From: Planococcus liqunii
GTDB lineage: Bacteria > Bacillota > Bacilli > Bacillales_A > Planococcaceae
Direction of reading: 5' to 3'
Length of the DNA stretch: 64,000 bases
Assembly: GCF_030413595.1 (NCBI RefSeq)
Contig: NZ_CP129238.1
Location: 744,001-808,000, forward strand
Positions 42,001 to 50,504 of this stretch are shown here, piece after piece. Numbering within the stretch: the stretch's first letter is position 1; every line of letters begins with the position of its first letter. The translations under genes were made by a program, and so were the position numbers. Under the pieces are notes generated by a model, which was given only the letters and a program-made list of their open reading frames with translations, was not told the origin of the DNA and searched no databases.

Positions 42001-42797
42001 GCGGCTTCGAAGAAAAGCGGGAACTTGAGAAACTGTTGGAAGAGTCTTTGTTTGAGCGCTTGTACAAAAACTTGCCGGACGCGAACAAGACGATGCTTGC
42101 CATCCAGTACCGCATGCATGCGGACATCATGGAAACAATTACGCCGTTCTATAAAGGCGAGAACAAGCAATTGCAATGCGGACTTCTCGATTCTGACCGG
42201 GAACGCGATCATTTATTGGAATCGAACACCGTGAAACGCAGCAATCACTTGATGTGGCTTGATGTGCCGAACGAACCGGCGTATTTTGAAGAACGCATGA
42301 GCGGCGGGAAAAGTCTGTATAACTCAGCCGAACTGCGTGAAATCAGCGCACTGCTAGTGGAAATGAACGACGCAGTGGCGGAAGCAAAAGCAGCCGGACG
42401 AATTGCCGCAGACGAATTGAAAAGCGTCGGCGTGATTTCGTTTTACGGCGAACAAGTCAAACGCCTGCAGCGCATGATCGACCAGGAACTGCGCTTGCCG
42501 CATTTGACGATCCGGACAGGAACCGTCGACCGCTTCCAGGGAAGCGAAATGGAAGTCATCCTGCTCAGCATGGTGCGCAACAACGGGAACAGCCATGGAG
42601 ATATTGGCTTTGCGAAAGACTATCGCCGCCTGAACGTGGCATTGTCGCGCGCCAAGCAATTGCTGGTGCTGGTCGGCAGTTCGTCTATGTTTACGCAGCG
42701 TGCGAAAAAGAACGAAACGAAACAGATGTACCGGCATGTACTCGAAACCGTAAAACGGAAAAATGGCCTGAAGCTGGTGCAGGAAAGCAGGGGATGA
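39027..42797 (+). CDS. SF1 (Upf1-like) helicase with long coiled-coil insertion
   Basis: 1256 residues. Residues 1-300 are an unrecognised N-terminal region. The motor follows: [28 protein letters not shown] with Walker A at 325-332, and motif Ia [14 protein letters not shown]. An insertion of about 550 residues (~400-940) is largely heptad-rich coiled coil (many E/K/Q with Leu spacing, e.g. [25 protein letters not shown]). Motif II is [18 protein letters not shown] (Asp942-Glu943), motif III [10 protein letters not shown], then the Upf1-type YRMH, [21 protein letters not shown] and [20 protein letters not shown]. All helicase motifs are intact, so an active ATP-driven translocase on DNA or RNA is expected. 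Its stop is 4 bases before the winged-helix partner gene. RBS GGTGAGATGAA-like, weak. Confidence 0.85.
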   Translation: [1256 protein letters not shown]

Positions 42798-42801
42798 ACG
42801 T

Positions 42802-43575
42802 ATGGAGAAACTGAAAAGCGAATTGCGGTCGAACCTGCTTGCTGCCTCGGACGTGTCAATCACCGACGAACGGGTTTGGAAACTGCCGGTTGTGCTTTAC
42901 GATGTTAGTTTTGATCGCGTGAAGCGCTTGAAGATGGACATCTTGATGAAGATGCTGCTGTTTGCGTTTCAGGAAACGGAAATCCGCCGAGCCGCAACAC
43001 TCGCGGATATGCTGATGGTAGAGGAACTGTTTGTCCGTGACTTGATGGAGAAGATGCAGCGGACGGGGTTGATTGAACTTCAAAAGAAGGGCTATGGGCT
43101 GACAGCGAAAGGCTTTGATTACCTGGAAAAAGGCATTTTTGATGAAGAGATGGAAGGCGAAGCGACCGTGATTTCCTTCAGTGCCGTGCACGATGAGTAT
43201 TTGCTTCCGTCCGACCACATGCATCCCGAAGCGGAAGAAAGAATGCCGCGTTACCGCTACGACGGGGTACGGGGCACCCTGAAAAAAGAGCGCATGCAAA
43301 AGCTGTTGGCGAAGGAAATGGTATATCCGGCAGAAGACAGTTTCCAGATCATCGCCACGGACATCACTGCCTGCATCGAGCAGGAGACGGTGTTCGTTCC
43401 GTGCCTGGAATTCCAATTGTACGACCGGAAGCAGGACATTTTTTATGCCCGCGTCTGGAATACGTTCAAAGGCAGCTGGGACGAAACGCTTGCCAAGCAA
43501 ATCGAAGAGCGCGAAGTCGTGAAATGGCGCAAAGTGATGGAAGAACGGGAAGCGGTACTGGCCAGCACTGAATAA
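42802..43575 (+). CDS. Winged-helix-containing partner of the SF1 helicase
   Basis: 257 residues, starting 4 bases after the helicase stop. Residues ~48-105 look like a winged helix: KMLLFAFQETEIRRAATLADMLMVEELFVRDLMEKMQRTGLIELQKKGYGLTAKGFDYLEKGIF. The remainder is alpha/beta, with TVISFSAVHDEYLLP, EDSFQIIATDITACIEQETVFVPCLEFQLYDRKQDIFYARVWNT and a helical, charged C-terminus EREVVKWRKVMEEREAVL. No known catalytic motif is recognised. The tight spacing implies co-translation and joint action with the helicase, e.g. nucleic-acid binding or control. Confidence 0.6.
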   Translation: MEKLKSELRSNLLAASDVSITDERVWKLPVVLYDVSFDRVKRLKMDILMKMLLFAFQETEIRRAATLADMLMVEELFVRDLMEKMQRTGLIELQKKGYGLTAKGFDYLEKGIFDEEMEGEATVISFSAVHDEYLLPSDHMHPEAEERMPRYRYDGVRGTLKKERMQKLLAKEMVYPAEDSFQIIATDITACIEQETVFVPCLEFQLYDRKQDIFYARVWNTFKGSWDETLAKQIEEREVVKWRKVMEEREAVLASTE

Positions 43576-43580
43576 AATTC

Positions 43581-43624
43581 AAAAGGAATCCGGCTCATTG
43601 CGATGAGGCTGGATTTCTTTTTTG
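43581..43624 (+). terminator. Terminator of the helicase operon
   Basis: AAGGAATCCGGCTCATT, GCG, ATGAGGCTGGATTTCTT followed by TTTTT. Confidence 0.9.
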
Positions 43625-43712
43625 TATAAAAGACAGAAAATTTAGAATTGACACCACAGCTGTTTATCGAAATACTGTAAATAGAAAGCCAGCGAAATCA
43701 GAAAGGGTGAAT

Positions 43713-44078
43713 GTGGTGAAGAAAACCATTTTCGTAAGTGATATTTCTTCAATTAAATACAACCATTTTTCATTTAAAAACAAAAAAGACGTCATCAAAG
43801 AGTACCCTTTTGTCGTTAAAACAGCTCCTGACGGCAGCTCTTATCATTTTGATCAAGAGGATCTGGCTGCAATGAGCAATTACGAAAAGGATCTTGCGCC
43901 GCACGATGAGAAAGACAGGCTTACGAAAACTGAATACATCGGAAAAATGAAAAAGGAATTCTACCATCAAATTCGTTCGGGAAATATGGATGAAATCCTC
44001 GCCTTTTTATACAAACTGGAAAATAAGGATTTTGAATTAAAATGGGGAGGGATGATAGAACCCAAATTCAAAACTTAA
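43713..44078 (+). CDS. Hypothetical protein
   Basis: About 121 residues. Starts at one of three GTG codons (43707, 43713, 43716); GAAAGGG at 43701-43707 favours the later two. Sequence KKTIFVSDISSIKYNHFSFKNKKDVIKEYPFVVKTAPDGSSYHFDQEDLAAM... is basic, soluble and ends ENKDFELKWGGMIEPKFKT. No signal, membrane segment or known motif. A+T-richer than its neighbours. Followed by 100 bases without features before the DinB gene. Confidence 0.55.
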   Translation: MVKKTIFVSDISSIKYNHFSFKNKKDVIKEYPFVVKTAPDGSSYHFDQEDLAAMSNYEKDLAPHDEKDRLTKTEYIGKMKKEFYHQIRSGNMDEILAFLYKLENKDFELKWGGMIEPKFKT

Positions 44079-44179
44079 TGGCGGATGGTCAAGGAGAAGT
44101 TGAAAAGTAATAACAACTTCCAACAGAGTGAGATATCTTCCGTTTCTGAATTGAGATTCTTAGTTAAAGGGGATAGAGA

Positions 44180-44653
44180 ATGAACCCATATTGTAAAGGC
44201 ATCATTCAACAAATGGATTTGGCGGTTGACTCGGTTATTAAACTAATGGACACGTTGAGCGATGAAGATTTGCTGAACAAGCCGAATGCGGAGAAATGGT
44301 CGATTGGAGAATTGTTGGCGCATATGTCCGTTATAGGCAAAGCCGATTTCCTGATTGGTTTGGGAGCATCGGAGGAAGAATTGGACCAATATTACGAGGA
44401 AACAGCACCTCAAATGAGTTTGAAGTCCATTGCTTCTACTTTAACGGGGAACTACGCTTATCTGCGGAATGGCATGGCGGAAATGGAAGAAAAGGATTTG
44501 CAGCAGGTAACGACTTCCTTTTTCGGGGCTGTCCACTCTAGATACGAGTGGCTTCTGGATACGCAGGCGCATTTTTATCATCATCGCGGCCAGCTGCACG
44601 CCATTCTGGTCCATGTGCTCAAGCGGGAACCGAACGTTCAGTTGTTCGAATGA
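44180..44653 (+). CDS. DinB/YfiT-like metal-binding four-helix protein
   Basis: 157 residues of the DinB_2 superfamily. Three-His metal site: His in SIGELLAHMSVIGKADFLIG and the pair in HFYHHRGQLHAILVHVLK. Members include thiol transferases for bacillithiol and many uncharacterised proteins. The N-terminus NPYCKGIIQQMDLAVDSVIKLMDTLSDEDLLNKPNAEKWSIGE is typical. RBS AAAGGGGATAG. Monocistronic with a strong terminator; the role here is unknown. Confidence 0.82.
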   Translation: MNPYCKGIIQQMDLAVDSVIKLMDTLSDEDLLNKPNAEKWSIGELLAHMSVIGKADFLIGLGASEEELDQYYEETAPQMSLKSIASTLTGNYAYLRNGMAEMEEKDLQQVTTSFFGAVHSRYEWLLDTQAHFYHHRGQLHAILVHVLKREPNVQLFE

Positions 44654-44675
44654 GGCCGTGGGTTTATAGAATCGA

Positions 44676-44722
44676 AAAGAGCTTCCAGGGAGACGTACAT
44701 CCTCCTGGAAGCTCTTTTTTTA
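44676..44722. terminator. Terminator between DinB and DUF4256 genes
   Basis: AAAAGAGCTTCCAGG, loop, CCTGGAAGCTCTTTTTT; works for the plus strand, and the A-run side offers one for the minus strand. It touches the stop of the DUF4256 gene at 44720. Confidence 0.9.
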
Positions 44723-45295
44723 CACTCTCAATGAACCACGGAATCCTCTGGCTGCATAATAGGAATCCGCGCCGTTATGGTACAGGAAGACTTGCCCGTA
44801 GCGGGAGTCGCAGAACAAGGCACCGCCGCGGTCCCGAATGTCGGGAGGCGTCTGGACCCAGCTTGATGTTTTCAAGTCGAAGTCGCCAACTTTCTGCAGG
44901 CTCCGGTATTGTTCTTCCGTCAGCAACTCAATGCCCATGTCCGCTGCCATGCCGACTGCGCTGTTTTCGGGTTTGTTTTTCTTGCGGGATTCGAGCGCTT
45001 CCGGGTCAAAGCAAACGCTTCTCCGGCCGTCCGGGCTTTCTTTGGAACAGTCATAAAACACATATTCATCTTTCGCTTTGTCATACTCGACAACATCCGG
45101 TTCGCCGCCTGTCCGCTCCATTTCATGGAGCGACCACAGTTTATCCGGATTGGCTTCAAGCTTTTCCTGGATTTTCGGCCATTCCAAAAATTCGTGGCGG
45201 TCGATGTGCTTCTCGAATCGTTCCTTCAAAGTGTTGAGCAATTCGTAGCGCTGTTCCGATGCTAAAGGTTTATTCGTCTGATCAGTTTTTGTCAC
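44720..45295 (-). CDS. DUF4256 family protein
   Basis: 191 residues, full family length. Conserved wording: LLNTLKERFEKHIDRHEFLEWPKIQEKLEANPDKLWSLHEMERTGGEPDVVEYDKAKDEYVFYDCSKESPDGRRSVCFDPEALESRKKNKPENSA and the ending LFCDSRYGQVFLYHNGADSYYAARGFRGSLRV. Cytosolic, no signals. The family has no defined function. RBS AAGGAGGAATTAG. The 266-base gap to the next gene (45296-45561) shows no gene or clear site. Confidence 0.88.
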   Translation of the reverse strand: MTKTDQTNKPLASEQRYELLNTLKERFEKHIDRHEFLEWPKIQEKLEANPDKLWSLHEMERTGGEPDVVEYDKAKDEYVFYDCSKESPDGRRSVCFDPEALESRKKNKPENSAVGMAADMGIELLTEEQYRSLQKVGDFDLKTSSWVQTPPDIRDRGGALFCDSRYGQVFLYHNGADSYYAARGFRGSLRV

Positions 45296-45561
45296 GCTAA
45301 TTCCTCCTTGTTGTTCTTGATGCTCTTAGTATATAAGAAAAGGCGCTTGTTTAGGTTAAAATCCTGATAAATTCCAAATGAACTGCATTCCGGTAAGCAA
45401 ATAGTTTATATAGAAGAAACTGCAGCGGCCCCTTTTTCGATATAAAGGATTGTCTGGCTCCACTGCAGAATACTATAGGCAACCAGTAAGTGTAAGGAAA
45501 GTAAGCAGCCATGGAGTCCCGGTAAGGTCTAAACCACCTAAACGAAGAAAGGGGAAATACG

Positions 45562-46581
45562 ATGAAAATCTTGATTCTCGGAGGCACCCGTTTTCTCGGG
45601 CGTTTTCTGGCCGAAACAGCCCTTCAAAAAGGGCATGAAGTTAGCTTGTTCAACAGAGGGAAATCGGATCCCAACTTGTTTCCGGAAGCAGAGAAATTGA
45701 CCGGAGACCGGGACGGCCAATTAGAAGCGCTAAAAGGACGGACATGGGACGCGGTAATTGATACAAGCGGCTATTTGCCATGGCAGGTCAAAGATTCGGC
45801 GGAACTGCTTCGTGATGCAACCGGCCACTATACTTTCATCTCCAGCGCTTCTGTCTATGCCGAGCTCGAAGGACCCGGAATTGATGAAAACCATGCAGTC
45901 GGGCAATTAAAGCCGGAAAAAGTGGAAGAGCTGAAAGGGATGGACGCGGCGCAGGCGATTGGCGCCCATTACGGAGAGCTGAAGGTGTTATGCGAACAGG
46001 AAGTGGAGCAAGCTTTTACAGGACGCAGTTTGATTATCCGGCCTGGGCTTATTGTTGGCCCCTACGATTTCACGGACCGTTTTACTTATTGGGTCAACCG
46101 CATGAAAAAAGGCGGGGAAGTGCTGGCGCCTGGGCGAAGAGACAAGGAAGTGCAGTTTATTGATGTCCGCGATTTGGCGGAATGGATTGTGAAGATGGTC
46201 GAAAGCCAAGAAACCGGAACGTTTAATGCGACAGGGCCGGAAGAGAAGCTAACGATGGAACAGTTTTTGGAAGGCTGCAAGTCAGCAGCAGAGAGTGACG
46301 CCGAGCTGGTCTGGGTGGATGAGCACTTTTTGTTGGGGCACGGCGTAGCTGGCTGGTCGGACATGCCGCTCTGGATTCCGGATGAGGAAAACATGGCCGG
46401 ATTTCTTACCGTCGATAGCCGCAAAGCAGTGCAAGCGGGATTAACATTTCGTCCGCTAAGCGACACGGTCCGGGACACGCTTGCCTGGGAAGCGACGCGC
46501 ACCGTTTCGGAGCGGAAAGCGGGGCTCGATCCACAAAAAGAAAAAGCGGTGCTGGAAGATTGGAAAGAACGGGCGCTTTAA
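45562..46581 (+). CDS. NAD-dependent epimerase/dehydratase family protein (extended SDR)
   Basis: 339 residues. N-terminal Rossmann GGTRFLGRFLAETA at 8-21 and NRG after strand 2, DTSGYLPWQV, the Ser of FISSASVYAELEGP and Tyr/Lys of HYGELKVLCE, then RPGLIVGPYDFTDRFTYWV, all typical of atypical SDRs similar to plant CSP41/isoflavone-reductase-like proteins. The substrate (sugar nucleotide or other) cannot be inferred, and no sugar cluster adjoins. RBS GAAAGGGGAAATACG. Confidence 0.85.
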   Translation: MKILILGGTRFLGRFLAETALQKGHEVSLFNRGKSDPNLFPEAEKLTGDRDGQLEALKGRTWDAVIDTSGYLPWQVKDSAELLRDATGHYTFISSASVYAELEGPGIDENHAVGQLKPEKVEELKGMDAAQAIGAHYGELKVLCEQEVEQAFTGRSLIIRPGLIVGPYDFTDRFTYWVNRMKKGGEVLAPGRRDKEVQFIDVRDLAEWIVKMVESQETGTFNATGPEEKLTMEQFLEGCKSAAESDAELVWVDEHFLLGHGVAGWSDMPLWIPDEENMAGFLTVDSRKAVQAGLTFRPLSDTVRDTLAWEATRTVSERKAGLDPQKEKAVLEDWKERAL

Positions 46582-46619
46582 ACTGCCCTGAATGATAGTC
46601 AAACAAAGCCAACACGATG

Positions 46620-46662
46620 AAAAGAGTTTCTATGGGATATTTTTTCTGTAGGAGCTTTTTTC
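46620..46662 (+). terminator. Possible terminator after the epimerase gene
   Basis: AAAAGAGTTTCTAT pairs imperfectly with CTGTAGGAGCTTTTTT, ending in T. Weak stem; 46663-46910 shows no gene. Confidence 0.4.
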
Positions 46663-46910
46663 ATTTCTATTAATAAATTTAAAGAACTGGAAACTATTTA
46701 GGCGTCCTGTGCGTCCTATGAAGTTAAGAAAGCTTTCATTCACCCATGAAGGAAGTCACGAATTCACCGGAATAGGGGTTTTAAAGACGACAAAGCGGGT
46801 AAGTCCTTCTGCGCATTTTGAAGAAATTAGGGACTTTAAACTATCATTCCTGCCAGTTGTTTAGTAAAATAGAATTTGTCATTCTTTGTAAGAATCTCTC
46901 GCTTGAGGTA

Positions 46911-46934
46911 TCTGGCTTCAAGCTTTTTTAATGT
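46911..46934 (+). terminator. Possible leader attenuator upstream of ltaS
   Basis: GCTTGA, 10-base loop, TCAAGC followed by TTTTTT lies 50 bases before the ltaS start, inside its probable leader. Short stem, low confidence. Confidence 0.3.
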
Positions 46935-46980
46935 CCTGTCCGAAAGATTCCTGTGAAGACCACTAATGAGAAGGTGTATT

Positions 46981-48939
46981 ATGAAAAATATGAAAACAAC
47001 TACTAAAAAAATAACAAACAAGTTTGTGCCTCTTTTCCTGCTGGCAGTAGTCATGATGTGGATGAAGACATACTTGACCCAAAAAACTCAATTTAAACTG
47101 GATGTCGACGGCGTCTTGCAGGAGTTCCTGCTGTTCATCAACCCGCTCGGGTCCGCGCTGCTATTATTAAGCTTGTCGCTATTGTTTAAAGGGAAACGGA
47201 AATACATATCGCTTCTATTCATTTACGTCGTTATGTCCATATTCCTATATGCGAATGCGGTGTATTACCGATTCTTTAGTGATTTCCTGACCTTGCCGAC
47301 TTTGTTCCAAACGCAGAACTTCGGCGATCTGGGCGGCAGCATCGTTACGCTGATCCAGCCGACGGATCTTTTGTTCTTTGTGGATGTCGCACTGCTGATT
47401 TATCTGGTCTTTTCTAAGCGGGTGCCAAAAGAAACGAAAAACTTCAAAACGAAAGCGGTCATTCCAGCGATTACGATGGCATTGGCAATTTCGTTCTTGA
47501 ACTTAGGCCTGGCAGAAAGCGACCGTCCCGAATTATTGACGCGCGGCTTTGACCGCAACTACATCGTGAAATATTTGGGGATGTACAATTACGCCCTTTA
47601 TGACACGGTGGAAACCTTGAAATCTTCTTCCCAGCGCGTACTCGCTGACAGCGATGACGGCACGGAAGTGGTCAACTACACGAAATCCAATTATGCGAGC
47701 CCGAACGAAGCGTATTTCGGGGCAGCTGAAGGCATGAACGTCGTTTACCTGCATCTGGAATCGTTCCAGACCTTCTTGATGGATTATGAATTGAACGGAG
47801 AAGAAGTGACGCCGTTCCTGAATTCATTGATTGGCGAAGAAAATACGATGTACTTCGATAATTTCTTCCATCAGACAGCGCAAGGCAAAACTTCGGATGC
47901 CGAGTTCATGCTTGAAAACTCGTTGTTCGGTTTGCCGAAAGGTTCCGCGTTTATCACGAAAGGCCAGAACACTTACCAAGCCGCTCCTGCTTTACTGAAA
48001 GACAAAGGCTATACGTCTGCAGTCTTCCATGGCAACAACGGCACGTTCTGGAACCGTTCTGAAATCTACAAATCATTCGGCTATGACCATTTCTTCGATA
48101 TCGAGTCATATACGAATCTGACCGACCAAGACATGGCTGAGTACGGCGTAATGGATAAGCCTTTCTTTGAACAGTCGGCACCTCTTTTGGAGTCATTGCC
48201 GGAACCGTTCTATTCGAAATTTATCACAGTCGCCCACCATTTCCCTTATAAAATCGATCCTGCATTGACAACGATCGAAAAAGCGGCAACGGGTGATGCC
48301 AGTGTGGATAACTATTTCCAGACGGCTCGCTACGCAGATGAAGCGATTGAGCAGTTCTTCACACAGCTGGAAGAATCCGGTTTGGCGGACAACACGATGG
48401 TCGTCATGTACGGGGACCATTACGGGATTTCCGACAACCACAACGCGGCCATGGGCCAGTTGCTTGGAAAAGAAATCACACCGGTTGAAAACACCAAGCT
48501 GCAGCGGGTTCCGTTGTTCATCCACGTACCGGGTATGGAAGGCGGCGTCAATCATACGTACGGCGGCCAAATTGACCTTCTGCCGACTGTGATGCATTTG
48601 CTTGGCGTTGACACACAAAACAACGTCCAGTTCGGTACAGACCTATTGTCTCCGGAACACGAAGAACTAGTGACATTCCGCAACGGCGACTTTGCGAGTC
48701 CGGAAATCTACGCAGTCGGCGAACAGTTCTACAACCCGGAAACGGGCTTGCCGATTGAAGATGAAAAACAACTGGAAATCGCAGAAAATCTGCAAGAACA
48801 CGGCACGTATGAATTGCAGTTGTCTGACCGCGTGGTCAACGGCGACTTGTTGAGATTCTATACACCGCCTGGTTTCGAGCCAATCGATCCAGCGGACTAC
48901 AACTACCAGGTAGATCCAGCGGTTGTGGAAGGCGAATAA
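46981..48939 (+). CDS. ltaS: Lipoteichoic acid synthase
   Basis: 652 residues from ATG 46981 (GAGAAGGTG upstream; an earlier in-frame start at 46966 is unlikely). Five membrane helices in residues ~10-185, then a linker with a signal-peptidase-like site (QRVLADSDD), then the extracellular sulfatase-fold domain. The catalytic Thr304 is in the conserved QGKTSDAEFMLENSLFGLPKGSAF; metal ligands lie in VVYLHLESFQ, MYGDHYGISDNHN and TVAHHFPY. It polymerises glycerol phosphate from phosphatidylglycerol onto the glycolipid anchor at the outer face of the membrane. Followed by a terminator at 48949. Confidence 0.95.
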   Translation: MKNMKTTTKKITNKFVPLFLLAVVMMWMKTYLTQKTQFKLDVDGVLQEFLLFINPLGSALLLLSLSLLFKGKRKYISLLFIYVVMSIFLYANAVYYRFFSDFLTLPTLFQTQNFGDLGGSIVTLIQPTDLLFFVDVALLIYLVFSKRVPKETKNFKTKAVIPAITMALAISFLNLGLAESDRPELLTRGFDRNYIVKYLGMYNYALYDTVETLKSSSQRVLADSDDGTEVVNYTKSNYASPNEAYFGAAEGMNVVYLHLESFQTFLMDYELNGEEVTPFLNSLIGEENTMYFDNFFHQTAQGKTSDAEFMLENSLFGLPKGSAFITKGQNTYQAAPALLKDKGYTSAVFHGNNGTFWNRSEIYKSFGYDHFFDIESYTNLTDQDMAEYGVMDKPFFEQSAPLLESLPEPFYSKFITVAHHFPYKIDPALTTIEKAATGDASVDNYFQTARYADEAIEQFFTQLEESGLADNTMVVMYGDHYGISDNHNAAMGQLLGKEITPVENTKLQRVPLFIHVPGMEGGVNHTYGGQIDLLPTVMHLLGVDTQNNVQFGTDLLSPEHEELVTFRNGDFASPEIYAVGEQFYNPETGLPIEDEKQLEIAENLQEHGTYELQLSDRVVNGDLLRFYTPPGFEPIDPADYNYQVDPAVVEGE

Positions 48940-48948
48940 ACGAAATAG

Positions 48949-49001
48949 AGGTGTCCCGAAAACCGGATTTGACGGTTTGTCGGGGCACCTCTTTTTTGAC
49001 T
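48949..49001 (+). terminator. Terminator of ltaS
   Basis: GAGGTGTCCCGAAAACCG pairs with GGTTTGTCGGGGCACCTC, followed by TTTTTTG. Confidence 0.92.
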
Positions 49002-49065
49002 AAATAGAGAGCTGAATTTTTAGAAGAATGAACATTAACAAGTACCTTGCCTAATCCTTCACTTC

Positions 49066-49165
49066 AGGCGGACGCTTTCCGCGGAGCTGGCCTCAGCTTC
49101 CTCGTCGCTTCGCTCCTGCGGGATCTTCGGCTCATCCTATTCCCGTTGGTGTCGCCGTCTTTCGT
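49066..49165. repeat. Palindromic intergenic repeat, copy B (inverted)
   Basis: Non-coding, in opposite orientation to the element at 4330-4444. The core 49073-49129, read on the minus strand, matches 4371-4427 at about 46 of 57 bases by eye (shared CCCGCAGGAGC, AGCGACGAGGA, GCGGAAAGCG-type blocks). It lies between ltaS and a convergent reductase gene. Nothing else is seen in 49002-49290. Confidence 0.75.
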
Positions 49166-49291
49166 TTCGGATTAACGGGGATAACTGAAAACTTAAAGCA
49201 AATGAAATTAAGTTTATGGGAAATGAAGTAACCACTTTAATTCTTGTGATAGCGGCTTAATCATCTGGCCAGGACTTCTGGGCAAACTAAA

Positions 49292-49321
49292 GGAAGCTGC
49301 ACTTGATCAAGTGCAGCTTCC
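49292..49321. terminator. Terminator downstream of the YfmJ-type gene
   Basis: A perfect 30-bp palindrome (GGAAGCTGCACTTGA and its complement) followed on the minus strand by TTTAGTTTG; it could also stop plus-strand transcripts. Confidence 0.8.
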
Positions 49322-49344
49322 TCTTTATTCATTATTTTATTCGA

Positions 49345-50373
49345 TTACAGTTTTGCAATTTCCGGATCGGCGACTTTTACGAGCTGTTTGCCGAGGTTGC
49401 TGCCTTCGAATAAGCCGAAGAATGCTTCAGGTGTTTTTTCGAAACCTTCGATGATGGTTTCTTCGTATTTCAGTTTTCCTTCTTGCAGCCATTTGCCAAG
49501 AGCGACAGCGCCGGTTTTAAAGTCGTGCGCGTAATCGCCAAGTGTGAAGCCTTTCATCATGGAGCTGGTTGTAATGAACTTCCATTGAATGCGCGGTCCG
49601 ATGTCTTCGCCCGGTGTGTTGTAGGACGAAATGGTGCCGCATAGCACGACGCGTGCTTTGTTGTTGAGTTCCCAGATGACGGCATCGGATACCGGGCCGC
49701 CGACGTTGTCGAAGTAAACGTCTACGCCGTCCGGCAAGGCATTCTTCAAGTCTTCATTGAAGCTGTCTTTTTTGTAATTGACCGCTGCATCGAAGCCAAG
49801 TTCGTTGATCAAGTAATCCACTTTCTCATCAGAACCGGCGATGCCGACTGCTCTTGCACCTTTCAGTTTGGCAATCTGCCCGACAACGGAACCGACTGCT
49901 CCAGCTGCGCCAGAAACCACAACGGTTTCGCCTTCTTTCGGTTGGCCGATATCGAGCAATCCGAAGTAAGCGGTCAAGCCGGTCAAACCGAGGATGCCGA
50001 GGCGAGTAGTGATAGGCGCTATTGCCGGATCCACTTTTTGTACGGAATCCGCTTTGGCTGTGTTATACTCCGCCCACGCAAGGTTAGCGGTCACGATGTC
50101 GCCTTTTTGGAAGCGGTCGGATTTCGATTCAATGACTTCAGCCAAGATGCCGCCTGTGATAGCTTCGTTCAATTGATAGGGAGCAATATACGATTTAACA
50201 TCTTTCATGCGGCCGCGCATATACGGGTCAACAGACAGATAAAGTGTTTTTAACAACAGTTCATCGGTTCCGAGTGAAGGGATTTCTTTGTCGACAAATG
50301 CAAAATCTTCATTTGTAGGTGTGCCTTCCGGTCGGTTGATCAAATGGATTTCTTTGTATGTGTTTGGTGTCAT
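49345..50373 (-). CDS. NADP-dependent oxidoreductase, leukotriene B4 12-hydroxydehydrogenase/YfmJ type
   Basis: 342 residues from ATG 50373 (GAGGAGGAATTTTC upstream). MDR fold without zinc: N-terminal LSVDPYMRGRMKDVKSYIAPYQLNEAITGG, catalytic-domain LGILGLTGLTAYFGLLDIGQPKEGETVVVSGAAGAVGSVVGQIAKLKGARAVGIAGSDEKVDYL and DVYFDNVGGPVSDAVIWELNNKARVVLCGTISSYN. Reduces alpha,beta-unsaturated ketones/aldehydes with NADPH (the same group as curcumin reductase and YfmJ). Probably detoxifies reactive carbonyls. Transcribed alone. Confidence 0.92.
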   Translation of the reverse strand: MTPNTYKEIHLINRPEGTPTNEDFAFVDKEIPSLGTDELLLKTLYLSVDPYMRGRMKDVKSYIAPYQLNEAITGGILAEVIESKSDRFQKGDIVTANLAWAEYNTAKADSVQKVDPAIAPITTRLGILGLTGLTAYFGLLDIGQPKEGETVVVSGAAGAVGSVVGQIAKLKGARAVGIAGSDEKVDYLINELGFDAAVNYKKDSFNEDLKNALPDGVDVYFDNVGGPVSDAVIWELNNKARVVLCGTISSYNTPGEDIGPRIQWKFITTSSMMKGFTLGDYAHDFKTGAVALGKWLQEGKLKYEETIIEGFEKTPEAFFGLFEGSNLGKQLVKVADPEIAKL

Positions 50374-50504
50374 GAAAATTCCTCCTCTAATTTTGTTCGA
50401 AAAGAAGCGTAACATGGTTAGCGAGGCGAATCAAAAATTATAACCCGGCAAGCTGATATTGTTGCAGATGGCTTACGGGTGTGGTATTGGTAAAAATTAC
50501 ATTG

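Noticed and set aside
44548..45237. 229-codon plus-strand frame after DinB
   Set aside because: Crosses a terminator and is antisense to the DUF4256 gene, with no RBS.
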